NCBI GenBank assembly: GCA_964473735.1 | Contig: CAYYQD010000004.1 | Span: 1 to 59,933 of the forward strand | Origin: JAADCS01 sp964473735 | Lineage (GTDB): Bacteria > Hydrothermota > Hydrothermia > LBFQ01 | Length of the DNA stretch: 59,933 nt | Reading direction: 5' to 3' | Part shown: in pieces, positions 1 to 9,164 of the stretch | Layout: each line of letters begins with the position of its first letter | How positions within the stretch are numbered: position 1 is the stretch's first letter | Notes under the pieces: model-generated | What the model saw: the letters and a program-made list of their open reading frames with translations, nothing else | Database searches by the model: none | Told to the model about the DNA's origin: nothing | Made by a program: the position numbers and the translations under genes

Positions 1-1122
1 CTGTTCTACGACTCAACCTTTAAAGGCAGGCTGGACCTTTCGGGTATCAGGATGGAGAGGGCGGTGGCAGGTCTCGGCGGTGAGTTTTCGGGTAAGGTGG
101 AGGGGGAGGCTCTGAGTGGGAGGGTTGAGCTCAAAGAGTCGGTATCGGCACCGGGTGGCAGGCTGGAGCTGATAAAGGTAAGGTTTGAGAAAGGAGAGGA
201 TAGTAAGCCTTCTTTTGTCCTTTCCGACATAACAGCAAAACTGGACGAGAGGAACTTCTACGTGTACGACCTTGACCTCTCTAAGGCCGAGGAGATACAC
301 ATAGAGAACGTAAACGTTGAGAACGTCAAATTCACCAACGTCTCGTGGGGGAAGGTGAGTACAGAACGCGTATCTCCCACCCTGCTTAAAAATAACCCTC
401 GTGCGGCGCGGGACATATACCGCCAGATAAAGTTCGCCCTTGACAGACAGGAGAACTACATAGACGCCCGCAGGTTCTACGCCGTTGAGCTGCAGGCCCA
501 CCGCCGTGAGCTGGAAGAAGGGCTCCTGTCCGTCCTATCACCGCGCCTGAGGGCACCTTTAGAACGGTTCGGTGTTAAGGTCGGGGTCTATCTCTCGGCC
601 ATTTTGATTGGAGCGCTGGTCTTTCTATCCCTCTACCTGATGCACCTGCTCCTTATCGTGCTAAAACTCAAAGGTCATGCGTTTTTCTCCATCCTCTTCA
701 CAGCGACACCCTTCGTCGTCATTGGGCTCATTTGCGCGCTCTTTCGGAAAGAGTGTGGTAAAATCCTCCCGGCATACGAGAAAATTCTGGTGTATTACCT
801 CTACGAAGACACGGCCGGTTTTGGCCTTACGTGGAGCAGGCCCGCCTCCGGTCTCCTTATCTCCCTCTTCGTTTATGAGCTCCTCCTATCGTTGTGGAAG
901 ATAGGGTGGCCCTACGTCTTCCTGTCAGATAGCCTTGGCGAGGCCTTCGCCAGCCTGTCAGGAGTTATGAACGCTATGGGGCGTACCCTTATACCCTCCT
1001 TTGTAGCATCGCAACTTAAGAACATAGAGGGTTTTGAGTTCGTCTCCTTCGTCTTTTACCTGCTCTTTGGCTACTTCATATACCAGACCATTCTGGCCCT
1101 GCGCCGTCAGGTGAAGCGTTAG
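1..1122 (+). CDS. Pentapeptide-repeat-like membrane protein, 5' end outside the window
   Basis: The reading frame is open from base 1, before the first internal ATG at 52, so the N-terminus lies upstream of the window. The visible start is beta-rich with short repeats (for example HIENVNVENVKFTNV) of pentapeptide-like character. A charged helical segment with DIYRQIKFALDRQENYIDARRFY follows, a pattern I know from the region after pentapeptide repeats in membrane proteins. The last ~180 residues hold about four hydrophobic segments. Function is unknown; an ion-channel-like or surface membrane role is possible but not shown. It ends 193 bases before the next gene on the same strand. Confidence 0.6.
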   Translation: MFYDSTFKGRLDLSGIRMERAVAGLGGEFSGKVEGEALSGRVELKESVSAPGGRLELIKVRFEKGEDSKPSFVLSDITAKLDERNFYVYDLDLSKAEEIHIENVNVENVKFTNVSWGKVSTERVSPTLLKNNPRAARDIYRQIKFALDRQENYIDARRFYAVELQAHRRELEEGLLSVLSPRLRAPLERFGVKVGVYLSAILIGALVFLSLYLMHLLLIVLKLKGHAFFSILFTATPFVVIGLICALFRKECGKILPAYEKILVYYLYEDTAGFGLTWSRPASGLLISLFVYELLLSLWKIGWPYVFLSDSLGEAFASLSGVMNAMGRTLIPSFVASQLKNIEGFEFVSFVFYLLFGYFIYQTILALRRQVKR

Positions 1123-1302
1123 AACACTCACCTCAACGGGAGCGTAGGACACGACCACCTCGCCTCTACCGCTGGCCTTTAACATCGCCAATACGTATCC
1201 GGCGGGAGGGCTAACGTGATCCGTCCTCCCAGTAATCGGGCCGAGCACTACGTCCGGGAGTGAAACGGCAGAGGGCGTTCCGTACCCTTCCGTTATCTCC
1301 GA

Positions 1303-1308
1303 TAAAAT
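1303..1308 (+). promoter_or_regulatory. -10 box, leaderless
   Basis: TAAAAT, 7 bases before ATG 1316 of the metallopeptidase. Confidence 0.65.
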
Positions 1309-1315
1309 ACCCACG

Positions 1316-3940
1316 ATGCTCCTACTGACTCTCGTTCAGGTTAAGCTACCCCCGGGGCTGAGATTTCGCACCTACGAGAGCCCACACTTCTTAGTGCATT
1401 ACCATAAGGGTACAGAGAGGTGGGTCCCCAAAGTGGTGGATGTTGCCGAGAGTCTCTACACATCATACAGCCGTACTTTCGGATGGTCCCCGGGCAAGGT
1501 CAATATCGTCCTTATAGACGCCTACGATTTTTCCAACGGCTTTTCAACCCCCTTCCCCGAAAACGTAGTTACCCTTTACCTACAGCCCCCGGTGGGAGAG
1601 CCTTACTTCGGCAGTATGGAAGGATGGATTGAGGAGCTACTATCCCACGAGCTGGTTCATACCTTCCACCTTGACAAACCCCACCCCCTATGGGGAACTT
1701 TGCCTCTACCGGAGCTCTCACGTTTCATCTTCGGAAGGAACCCGGCCATGTGTGCCTTTCCCAACCTGCTGGACCCCGGATGGCAGATAGAGGGGATAGC
1801 GACGTACTACGAGTCTAAGGGGGGGTTCGGCAGGCTCAACAACCGCTACTTCACGGATCAGATGTTGGCCTACGTCAGGGACGGTGGAAGACTAACACCC
1901 GACCTCATGAGCATGTACGTGGATGAGTGGCCCTTCGGCAGGTGGTACCTGTGGGGAGGTATGTATCTGGACTTCTTAGCCCGCAGGAGGGGAGAGATGG
2001 AGGTGGTGGATAGGGTGGTGAATTCCTCCTACTTTGAGGATCCTATAACCTTCTGTTCCTGCGGGTGCATACCCGGTCCTTATCTCCTTCGGGAGATGGG
2101 GGATTTTGCCCGGTGGAGAACGGCCCTTAAGCTCAGGGCTATAAATCTCAAAAGGATGGGGTACAGGCTTCTGACGGAGAACGGTAGCGGTAAGGGTACC
2201 CTCTCCCTATCTCCCTCCGGTAGGTACCTCGCCTACACGGAAGACAACACCTACGAGTATCTGTCTCTGAAGGTGATGGACCTCAAAAGCGGAGAGGTCG
2301 TTCGGTCCGTCCGGGCCCTGACCACGGGCTCCGTCTCGTGGATGGGAGACAGCGTGGTACTCTTCGCCCAGTATCGGGTGGTGAAGAACTTCTACGTCTT
2401 TTCCGACCTCTACTCCCTCAACGTCGGCACCGGAGAGGTGAAGAGGCTAACCCGCGGAGAGAGGGCGCATTCTCCCGTCTCTACTCCCTACGGCATAGCC
2501 TACGTGCGGAGGGAGGGGCCGAGGCAGAGTATAGTACTTTTGGGCGGCGGGGTGCTGCTGCGCGGAAAGGAGTGGGAGGGTTTCACGGACCTGAAGTTCC
2601 ACGGAGATACCCTCTACTTCACCCTCTACCATCACGGATGGACGGACGTGGCCTACCTCCCCTGGGGAGAGGACTCCGTACATCTCCTTACCCAAACGAG
2701 GGAGCCGTCCCTCCTCTCCTACGTCGGAAAGGAGGGGGTACTCTTTACGGAGAACTACACCCCGGTTCTATTTAGGGATGGCGAGTTCCGGAGGCTGGCG
2801 CGGAACCCCCTCTCCCTCCTCTACCCCCAGCCTCATGGCGACAGCCTGATAGCGCTGGCACTAAGGGGAAAGGGCCTTGACGTGGCCGTGCTTCCGATCA
2901 GAAGCGAGGCCCTCTCACTACCCAGAGATTACCGAAAGGATACGAAGGTGCCACCCCTTGACCTGTCGTCCTCCCGCCCCTACAACCCCATACCCCACCT
3001 GCTACCCAAGTTCTGGCAACCTTTGGCCTTCGCTTACGAGTCGTGGGACACCTCCCTTATAACCATGTTGGCCGGCTTTTTTACCCTCGGAAGCGACGTC
3101 CTATACAGACACTCCTACACCCTCACCTACATAAGTGGCGTCCAGATAATAAACCCCGACACCTCCCTCCACAACGACCTCTTCCTATCCTACACTTACG
3201 ACGGCCTCTTCCCTACTCTGGGCTTTAACCTTCAGATGAGCACCGCCACCGATCCCCGCTTTCGGCTGAAGTCGTACGACATCACCCTTGAGCCTGAGGT
3301 TATGGTACCCTTCAACCACATAGACGGCGAAGAGAGGATAGGCTTATTCCTGACCGGCAGGTGGTTTTCGGACACGAGCACCTTAGCAGTGGGGGTAGAG
3401 GGGAGCATAACGCGAGCCTACGCGTACAAGCCCACGGCTACGGTCGTAGCGGACGGTTTCGCCCTCAGGGGGTACGTATCTTACAACGGTGCCCCCGGAT
3501 TCGGCCTGTCCGGGGTTCTGGCCTTCAGGAAGTGGCTCCTCTTAAACGTCAGGTTTGATGGGTTCGCCCTCCCCTATCCGTCTTACGTTCCCCTGTACAA
3601 CTACCCCAGTTTTACCGTTATCTCCGATACTTTCGCCCACGTTTCCCTCTCGCTCTATCCGGACATCTTCTCCCCCGGTTTTCCCGACCTGTACGTGAGC
3701 CTGATACCCCCATCCCCATGGGCCTTCTTCTCCCATCTGGCGCTGACACGGGCCTACCCGAGCCTGACGCTTGAGTACCTGCATTACGGTGGAGAGGTAC
3801 TCTCGGACTACGAGGAGGACGTCCCCCACCTCATAATCAACGGCAACTTTGAACTCCTCCTGTTTTCCCGGGTCCCCTTAAGGCTCACCGTAGGGTACGA
3901 GGTCTTTCCGCAGAGAGGAGTTAGAGCATCTTTGAGATAA
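1316..3940 (+). CDS. Gluzincin-type metallopeptidase with beta-propeller and C-terminal barrel-like region
   Basis: 874 residues. HELVH at residues 111-115 with EGIATY around Glu159 is the HExxH...E zinc site of gluzincin (peptidase MA-like) proteases. Residues ~290-540 carry short blade-like repeats typical of WD40/TolB-like propellers. The last ~300 residues are alternating hydrophobic/aromatic strands that look like an outer-membrane beta-barrel. The start MLLLTLVQV is weakly signal-like. A -10 box TAAAAT (1303-1308) ends 7 bases before the ATG and supports this start. It lacks the sorting tail of the other secreted proteins here. Inferred role: a surface- or outer-membrane-anchored protease; the substrate is unknown. 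Confidence 0.75.
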   Translation: MLLLTLVQVKLPPGLRFRTYESPHFLVHYHKGTERWVPKVVDVAESLYTSYSRTFGWSPGKVNIVLIDAYDFSNGFSTPFPENVVTLYLQPPVGEPYFGSMEGWIEELLSHELVHTFHLDKPHPLWGTLPLPELSRFIFGRNPAMCAFPNLLDPGWQIEGIATYYESKGGFGRLNNRYFTDQMLAYVRDGGRLTPDLMSMYVDEWPFGRWYLWGGMYLDFLARRRGEMEVVDRVVNSSYFEDPITFCSCGCIPGPYLLREMGDFARWRTALKLRAINLKRMGYRLLTENGSGKGTLSLSPSGRYLAYTEDNTYEYLSLKVMDLKSGEVVRSVRALTTGSVSWMGDSVVLFAQYRVVKNFYVFSDLYSLNVGTGEVKRLTRGERAHSPVSTPYGIAYVRREGPRQSIVLLGGGVLLRGKEWEGFTDLKFHGDTLYFTLYHHGWTDVAYLPWGEDSVHLLTQTREPSLLSYVGKEGVLFTENYTPVLFRDGEFRRLARNPLSLLYPQPHGDSLIALALRGKGLDVAVLPIRSEALSLPRDYRKDTKVPPLDLSSSRPYNPIPHLLPKFWQPLAFAYESWDTSLITMLAGFFTLGSDVLYRHSYTLTYISGVQIINPDTSLHNDLFLSYTYDGLFPTLGFNLQMSTATDPRFRLKSYDITLEPEVMVPFNHIDGEERIGLFLTGRWFSDTSTLAVGVEGSITRAYAYKPTATVVADGFALRGYVSYNGAPGFGLSGVLAFRKWLLLNVRFDGFALPYPSYVPLYNYPSFTVISDTFAHVSLSLYPDIFSPGFPDLYVSLIPPSPWAFFSHLALTRAYPSLTLEYLHYGGEVLSDYEEDVPHLIINGNFELLLFSRVPLRLTVGYEVFPQRGVRASLR

Positions 3941-3951
3941 CGGGGACAGCC

Positions 3952-5334
3952 ATGGGGTTGCTCCATCTCAACGTCCCGGGTAGAAAGAGTCTCAAGGAGG
4001 TCCTTGAAAAGGACTGGGAGAGGGTAGAAAAGGCCTTCTCCTCCCCCGTAAGACGTCGCGGGGAAGATTACTTCTCCTCGGGGAAGGTCATTCCGACGGA
4101 CATAATGGAGAACTTGGCCTTTTTCAGGTCTTCCGGTCAGTTTGCCACCTCCTACTCCATAACCGTGTCCTACGATAAGGACACCCTTATCGGCACCTGT
4201 ACCTGTCCAGCGGACCCCCCATGTAAGCATATATACGCTTCCCTTCTCTTACTCAAGAGGAAAGGAAGGCCGGGAGTCAGAGAGGTTCTGATGAGGTTGC
4301 ACAAGGAGGAGCTGGTTGAGGTCCTGTTGGACTACCTGCCCGATGACGTGAGGATCGCTCTGACGTGGGGGCCGCAGAGGGCTCTCCTTGAGGCCCAAAA
4401 GGGGGATGTATTCCCTCTCATAGAAGTTCTCCCTTTCGTCCCGGCAACATACGACCCCTTTGAATCTCTGGCATTCCTTAAGAGGGCTATGAAAGTCCTG
4501 TGGGAGAGCGAAGTCCCCTGCCCTCACACCTTCTCCCTCGCCTTCAGGAGCGTGGTCAGGAGGGCGGAGGATAAGGTGCGCACCCTCCTACGGATACACG
4601 AGATGCTCACCTCGTACGAGTGCGACCTACCCCTGAACTTCGGGGACTTACTGACGGAGGAGGAGAGGAGAAGGGCCTACGAGGAGGGGGTACCTTACGA
4701 CCTCATCAAGGTTGCGGGGGAGACACCTCCGAAACGGTTGGCCTTCTCCAGCGCCGAAGCCTGTATGGACTACCTCCTGAACACACCCTTACCCGAAGAG
4801 GAGGCCAGAGAGATGGCGAGGGAGTGCATAGACAGGTTCGGTCTCTTTCCACCCCTCGTCCTGTTCTACCTTCAGGTCGGAGGAGAGCCGGAGATTTCTC
4901 TGAAACTCCTATCCAACAAGCCAAAGGCATCTCTACTCTTAGCGTTAAAGGACTTAGTATCCGACGAGACCTTTTCCCGGCTGAAGAGCATCCTTAAGAG
5001 CCTGTCCCCGGAGGAGTACGCCCTATACGTAGCGGAGAGCTCTCCGAAGGACCTGTTTAGCCTGAAAGGGGAGGTGGATGAGGACTTCCTCACTGATCTG
5101 ATCCTCAAGAACGCCGGACGGATAGGGGAACCAGTATTACCCTTGGTGAAAGAGGAGGTCATGCGGATAGCCTCCGGCAGGAGGTGGAGGCTGTACCCCA
5201 GAGCCATTGAACTTCTTAAGGTTATGCGAGAAATATCGCCTCGCGAGTACGAGCGCACCGTAAAGTACATAAGGGAGAACTTCCGGGGAAAACGGAGATT
5301 AATGGAGATGTTAGAGGAGGAGTTAGGGGATTAG
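3952..5334 (+). CDS. SWIM zinc finger protein
   Basis: 460 residues. The motif C83-x-C85-x5-C91-x-H93 (CTCPADPPCKH) is a SWIM zinc finger, a fold that binds DNA or protein partners. The rest is helical and leucine-rich without a recognisable helicase or nuclease domain, so this is a stand-alone SWIM protein, not the SWIM-SNF2 fusion. It starts 11 bases after the metallopeptidase stop and is probably cotranscribed with it. Its last 12 bases overlap the end of the convergent propeller gene. The SWIM call is firm; the biological role is unknown. Confidence 0.75.
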   Translation: MGLLHLNVPGRKSLKEVLEKDWERVEKAFSSPVRRRGEDYFSSGKVIPTDIMENLAFFRSSGQFATSYSITVSYDKDTLIGTCTCPADPPCKHIYASLLLLKRKGRPGVREVLMRLHKEELVEVLLDYLPDDVRIALTWGPQRALLEAQKGDVFPLIEVLPFVPATYDPFESLAFLKRAMKVLWESEVPCPHTFSLAFRSVVRRAEDKVRTLLRIHEMLTSYECDLPLNFGDLLTEEERRRAYEEGVPYDLIKVAGETPPKRLAFSSAEACMDYLLNTPLPEEEAREMARECIDRFGLFPPLVLFYLQVGGEPEISLKLLSNKPKASLLLALKDLVSDETFSRLKSILKSLSPEEYALYVAESSPKDLFSLKGEVDEDFLTDLILKNAGRIGEPVLPLVKEEVMRIASGRRWRLYPRAIELLKVMREISPREYERTVKYIRENFRGKRRLMEMLEEELGD

Positions 5335-6774
5335 CACCGTGGTCGTCCGCCCTCCGAACCTGACGAACCACAGACCCTTACGGAGTTTTACCCTTCTCCT
5401 CCCGGATACTTTGATATCCATCACCTTACGACCGTCTATATCGTAAACGGTCAGGCGACCCTCCCCCTCAATCAGAATGCCACCCTCCACAGGGACGACG
5501 GACAGGGACCTCCGGGGGGCTTCGGCTACGGAGGTCGGGTCCCCCACCTTGAGTACCAATATGTCCGCGTCCGTAGGGGAGGACTGGGACAGGGCGCACA
5601 CGTAGACGGCAGCATCGCCGTAGAGTACGGCGCGGGCGTCGTCGTCTAAGGAGTAGGGGGAGTCATACACGAAGGTCCATAGGGTGTCTCCGCTCTCCGG
5701 CTCCAGTTTAACGATAAGTACGTCCCTACCCGTGCCGGCTCCTACGGAGTACCCCACAGCCACGACCCCACCGTCTGGGGCCAACACCACCTTACGGAAT
5801 ACGTCGTCCGAGTTGAAAGGGCCGTTGTAGGAGAACTCCCACAGGAGGTTGCCCAGGGTGTCCAGCTTCACGACGTAGGCGTCCCTCCCGTTTATGCCGT
5901 TGTCCAGATAGCCCACGGCGTATATGTGACCGTAGCCGTCGCCGGTGAGGGCGAGGGCAATATCGTTATCGTTGTTTGCACCGTTCCTGCTGTAGTACCA
6001 CCGGACCCCTCCGGTCTCCCTCTGGAGCTGTGCGACGTAGAAGTCCCCGTCCTTTATCCCCGCCACCACCGGATGACCGTTCGGAGCTTCGGCCACGGCC
6101 CAGAACTTTCCGTTGTTAGGTGTTATGCTCCAGATTTCACTGCCGTCCATCCCAACACTCTGGGCCTCCGCGTCCGCACCGAAGCCCACGGCGACGATAG
6201 AGCCATCGGAGAGAGGGGCAGCGGCCGTGTAGGAGTACCCTCCCGGCTGGTACCTCCACACCTTGGATCCCGTGCTCCTATCCACCTTCAGGACGAAGCG
6301 CCGGCTCGGGGTAAAGAGGCTGGAGCTGTAAGTCTCGTAGTCCGTACCGTAGGCGTAGTAGTGCCCGTCTCCCCCTATAACCACCCCGGAGAACCCCTCC
6401 CTGCGGCTGCAACCGTCGGCCGAATCAACGTACATCCAGACCGTACTCCCGTCCCGGACCTTGGCGACGAAGCCGCAGGCCTGATCGTCCCCCGAATAGG
6501 GGTAGGAGGTACCACCCAAGACGAAGGTGGAGTCCGAAGGGTCAAGCAGTACGCTCTTAACGTTGGATCTACCGTTTCCGGGAAAGGCGAAGATGTACTG
6601 CCAGAGAAAGGAGCCGTCGTAGGAATCAAGCTCGGAGACGTACAGGGCGTCTCCGTAGTTTCCGGCTACCACCGGATTGCCGCTAAGGGAGAAGGCCATG
6701 GAGTAGCAGAGGTCGTTCCCTCCACCGTCTATACGGACTTCCCATATAGGAGACTGCACTACCAGAAGGAGCAT
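5323..6774 (-). CDS. Secreted beta-propeller protein with T9SS-like sorting tail
   Basis: 483 residues. Repeated blocks such as VKLDTLGNLLWEFSYNGPFNSD and VAVGYS..G recur about every 50-60 residues and form a propeller of the delta-60/PQQ-like kind. The C-terminus (LTVYDIDGRKV ... GLWFVRFGG, ending TTTVLIP) matches the T9SS type A sorting-domain pattern: a YD..GR strand, then G.Y/F.VR, then a short hydrophobic end. The N-terminal hydrophobic stretch MLLLVVQS is a short possible export signal. -10 box TAGAAT lies 5 bases before the ATG. The product is inferred to be exported and surface attached; its ligand is unknown. Confidence 0.75.
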   Translation of the reverse strand: MLLLVVQSPIWEVRIDGGGNDLCYSMAFSLSGNPVVAGNYGDALYVSELDSYDGSFLWQYIFAFPGNGRSNVKSVLLDPSDSTFVLGGTSYPYSGDDQACGFVAKVRDGSTVWMYVDSADGCSRREGFSGVVIGGDGHYYAYGTDYETYSSSLFTPSRRFVLKVDRSTGSKVWRYQPGGYSYTAAAPLSDGSIVAVGFGADAEAQSVGMDGSEIWSITPNNGKFWAVAEAPNGHPVVAGIKDGDFYVAQLQRETGGVRWYYSRNGANNDNDIALALTGDGYGHIYAVGYLDNGINGRDAYVVKLDTLGNLLWEFSYNGPFNSDDVFRKVVLAPDGGVVAVGYSVGAGTGRDVLIVKLEPESGDTLWTFVYDSPYSLDDDARAVLYGDAAVYVCALSQSSPTDADILVLKVGDPTSVAEAPRRSLSVVPVEGGILIEGEGRLTVYDIDGRKVMDIKVSGRRRVKLRKGLWFVRFGGRTTTVLIP

Positions 6775-6779
6775 ACCGA

Positions 6780-6785
6780 ATTCTA
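6780..6785 (-). promoter_or_regulatory. -10 box, leaderless
   Basis: TAGAAT, 5 bases before the start at 6774. Confidence 0.6.
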
Positions 6786-6822
6786 CGCCGGGACATCGCC
6801 ACCCGTAAGGTTTTACCCCGGG

Positions 6823-7428
6823 TTATACGACCATCTCCTCCGGAGGTCCGAATCTGGCGTGGAGATAGGTGTAGAGCTCGTTGGGACTTACGACGCTGCA
6901 TCCGTGCTCCATCTCCCTGAATAGCTCCGGGAACATCTTATGCACGAACTCGGAGCATATCAGCGCTGTCTCTCTGCCTCTCACGTACGGGAAAAGGAAG
7001 GAGAGGACGTCCTTCCAGTAGTACCCAACGAAACCCAACGGGTGCCTCCTCCTCCACCTGCACTCAAACTCCCTCGCCTTTATTCGGAAGAACCGCTCTA
7101 CGAACTCCCGAAGGCTCACCCTGTAGTGAAACCTCACGATCCGCATACCCCTGACGAAGTGGAGGTCGCTCCTTCTGATGACTATACCGTGCTTGTAGTC
7201 CGACTCAACGATATAGTCGGTGCCGTCCAGATTGAGCATTATCCCGGCGTGGGAGAAGATATTTTTAAAGTGTTCGTTCTCCTTGACGTTGAATATGTGT
7301 TTCAGGGTGATAAGGACCGACCTAAATGCGGGCCATCCTAAAACGCAATGGTAGAAGCTGTACAGTCCTATCCCCCTGCTGATGAGGGAAGTGTATTTGT
7401 AGGAGAAGTAAATATACACGTCAAGCAT
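6823..7428 (-). CDS. YiiX/NlpC-P60-type permuted papain-fold hydrolase
   Basis: 201 residues. The order SHAGI (His60), then YIVES, then LICSEFV (Cys158), then SPNELY is that of the circularly permuted papain-like (YiiX/YebB) family, where His precedes the catalytic Cys. Members cleave amide or thioester bonds in cell-wall peptides or lipoproteins. No clear signal peptide is seen. The start codon is supported by TAAAAT (7435-7440) 6 bases upstream. The divergent DUF5683 gene starts only 42 bases away. Family assignment is good; the substrate is not known. Confidence 0.65.
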   Translation of the reverse strand: MLDVYIYFSYKYTSLISRGIGLYSFYHCVLGWPAFRSVLITLKHIFNVKENEHFKNIFSHAGIMLNLDGTDYIVESDYKHGIVIRRSDLHFVRGMRIVRFHYRVSLREFVERFFRIKAREFECRWRRRHPLGFVGYYWKDVLSFLFPYVRGRETALICSEFVHKMFPELFREMEHGCSVVSPNELYTYLHARFGPPEEMVV

Positions 7429-7434
7429 TCGGAG

Positions 7435-7440
7435 ATTTTA
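7435..7440 (-). promoter_or_regulatory. -10 box, leaderless
   Basis: TAAAAT, 6 bases before the YiiX-like start; 16 bases from the opposite-strand box. Confidence 0.6.
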
Positions 7441-7456
7441 CCGGGGACTCCGACCT

Positions 7457-7462
7457 TAGAAT
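7457..7462 (+). promoter_or_regulatory. -10 box, leaderless
   Basis: TAGAAT, 8 bases before ATG 7471; decides the DUF5683 start. Confidence 0.65.
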
Positions 7463-7470
7463 CCGCTGGC

Positions 7471-8010
7471 ATGCTCCTCTTTCCCCTCCTGTCGGCCGAT
7501 ACCTCCTCCGCGGACACCGTAGATACCCTGATAAGGAGGGATACCTTCCTCAGGTCCCCTACGGCCGCGGCCGTCAGGTCCGCCGTGCTGCCGGGATGGG
7601 GCCAGTGGTACAACGGGGCCTACGCCAAAGGTGTAGTCCTGGGACTAATAACCGTGGGCGCCACGGCCAACACCATTTACAGGTACCTTCAGATGAGGAG
7701 GGTCGGGTCCTACTCCCACGACCTCACCTCCGCCTTCCTTGGGGCACTCATACTCAACGTAGCCGCTTGGGGATACACCGTAGCCGACGCCTTCGTGGAC
7801 GCCTACCTCTACGGCCTCAAAGAGTACAGGGACACCCTAAAGGCAGACCTATCCACCCCCGGCTCCCCCCCTTCAGCGCAGGAACCTCCTGATAAAAAGT
7901 ACGACCAGAACGACGACGGCGACGGCGGTAAGGTTGATGTTAAGGGCTCTGGCGAACCCAACGTGAGAGGCGAGGATGTCGTTCCACCTTCCGAGGATGA
8001 GGACCGTTGA
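7471..8010 (+). CDS. DUF5683-domain membrane protein
   Basis: 179 residues from the ATG at 7471. A longer frame opens at 7348, but TAGAAT (7457-7462) ends 8 bases before 7471 and a hydrophobic signal-like start (MLLFPLLSADTSSA) follows, so 7471 is preferred. The stretch SAVLPGWGQWYNGAYAKG plus two or three hydrophobic helices is the DUF5683 signature, a family of unknown function in bacteria with T9SS-like systems. The last ~46 residues are acidic, Gly/Pro-rich, and encoded antisense to the end of the MFS gene; this tail may be fortuitous read-through. Confidence 0.65.
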   Translation: MLLFPLLSADTSSADTVDTLIRRDTFLRSPTAAAVRSAVLPGWGQWYNGAYAKGVVLGLITVGATANTIYRYLQMRRVGSYSHDLTSAFLGALILNVAAWGYTVADAFVDAYLYGLKEYRDTLKADLSTPGSPPSAQEPPDKKYDQNDDGDGGKVDVKGSGEPNVRGEDVVPPSEDEDR

Positions 8011-9120
8011 GGTAAAGGTTAAGGCATTCACTATGTCCTTGAGGATCACAACCCTGCCCAGGTACTCGGCGGTTGAGTACTTCTGAAAGATAGAGTCAAG
8101 GGCTATAAAGCCTATGGAGGTAAATACACCACCCAGAGCCGCGATGGGAAGGAGGATCCAGACGTTGGTCGTAAGGGCGAGACCGAACATGGATAGGGCT
8201 AAGAAGAATATGCTGTTCCACAGGTTCCTGTACTCCTTTGACGGCAGGACCCTCCCGGCCAGATAGGATCCAAGGAAGAGGCCGAGCCCATACACGCCGC
8301 CCGCGACCCCGAGCTGCGAGGTAGTGGTGTGCCCTATCTTCTGGAGCTTCACGATACCTAAGATGTACGTCGCTCCACCCACGAAGGATATGAGGGCGGC
8401 GGCTATTAGTGAGTGCATAAGTATCTTCCTCTTACGGACGAACCTTACGGCCTCCTTCACGGCCGAGACGTAGTGTAGGCTCGTCCCGTTCCCCTGGGGT
8501 TTTATGTACTCGCCGGATACGGCTAAAAATATCAGGAGGAAGGCCGACGCGAAGAAGGTGGTCGCATCCACCGTGAGGCCCACCTCCCAACCCTCAAAGC
8601 CGAACCTCTTCCACAGATGCTGATCCGATATTATGCCCCCTAAGAGTATGCCCAGACCCGTGGCTATCCTCCCCCAGAAGCTCATCAGTCCGTTTATTAC
8701 GGCTATCCTGTCCTTACTCCGGGCCACATGTACCACCACGCCGTTCTTGGCGGAGTTGAACAGGACGGTGAAGGTGAATACGGCGAAAACGGAGGCGTAT
8801 ACCACGACCATCCTTCCGGTACTCTTAAACAGGAAGGGGATAGCAAGGACTATGAGGCCCCGCATGATGTCGGCGAAGGCCATAAGGTACTTCCGGTTGA
8901 AACGGTCGGCTATCGCTCCAGCGATGGGGCCGAAGACGGCTACGGGTATGACCGTCCAGAAGGCCAAGAAACCGTACTCCGTGGAACCCGTGGCGTGGAG
9001 GCCCAATAGGCCTAAGATGGCCATGTTGTTTATACGGTCCCCCAGCTGCGATATTGCCTGCGAAAAGGTCAGTATAGCCACGTTCCTGTCCTTCAAGAGC
9101 TTGACTTCCTGTATGGGCAA
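7873..9120 (-). CDS. Major facilitator superfamily transporter
   Basis: 415 residues with about 12 hydrophobic helices. The N-terminal half has SQAISQLGDRINNMAILGLL and the loop GPIAGAIADRFNRKYLMAFAD, which is the MFS motif A (GxxxDRxxR/K) of drug and siderophore exporters of the EntS-like type. It starts with TTG; TAGAAT (9129-9134) ends 8 bases upstream, which picks TTG 9120 over any later ATG. Likely role: proton-driven efflux of a small molecule from the cytoplasm; the substrate is not determined. It is divergent from the CocE-type hydrolase, 44 bases apart. Confidence 0.8.
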   Translation of the reverse strand: MPIQEVKLLKDRNVAILTFSQAISQLGDRINNMAILGLLGLHATGSTEYGFLAFWTVIPVAVFGPIAGAIADRFNRKYLMAFADIMRGLIVLAIPFLFKSTGRMVVVYASVFAVFTFTVLFNSAKNGVVVHVARSKDRIAVINGLMSFWGRIATGLGILLGGIISDQHLWKRFGFEGWEVGLTVDATTFFASAFLLIFLAVSGEYIKPQGNGTSLHYVSAVKEAVRFVRKRKILMHSLIAAALISFVGGATYILGIVKLQKIGHTTTSQLGVAGGVYGLGLFLGSYLAGRVLPSKEYRNLWNSIFFLALSMFGLALTTNVWILLPIAALGGVFTSIGFIALDSIFQKYSTAEYLGRVVILKDIVNALTFTSTVLILGRWNDILASHVGFARALNINLTAVAVVVLVVLFIRRFLR

Positions 9121-9128
9121 AGGATGGG

Positions 9129-9134
9129 ATTCTA
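9129..9134 (-). promoter_or_regulatory. -10 box, leaderless
   Basis: TAGAAT, 8 bases before the MFS TTG start. Confidence 0.65.
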
Positions 9135-9152
9135 CAGGAGGAGTTTCACCTC

Positions 9153-9158
9153 TAAAAT
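9153..9158 (+). promoter_or_regulatory. -10 box, leaderless
   Basis: TAAAAT, 6 bases before the CocE-type ATG. Confidence 0.65.
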
Positions 9159-9164
9159 TCAGCG

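Noticed and set aside
958..1314. 118-codon minus-strand frame in the gap before the metallopeptidase
   Set aside because: More than half is antisense to the first gene, and no -10 box precedes its GTG, unlike nearly all real genes here.
5926..6924. 332-codon plus-strand frame
   Set aside because: Antisense to the propeller gene, whose repeats and sorting tail are clear.
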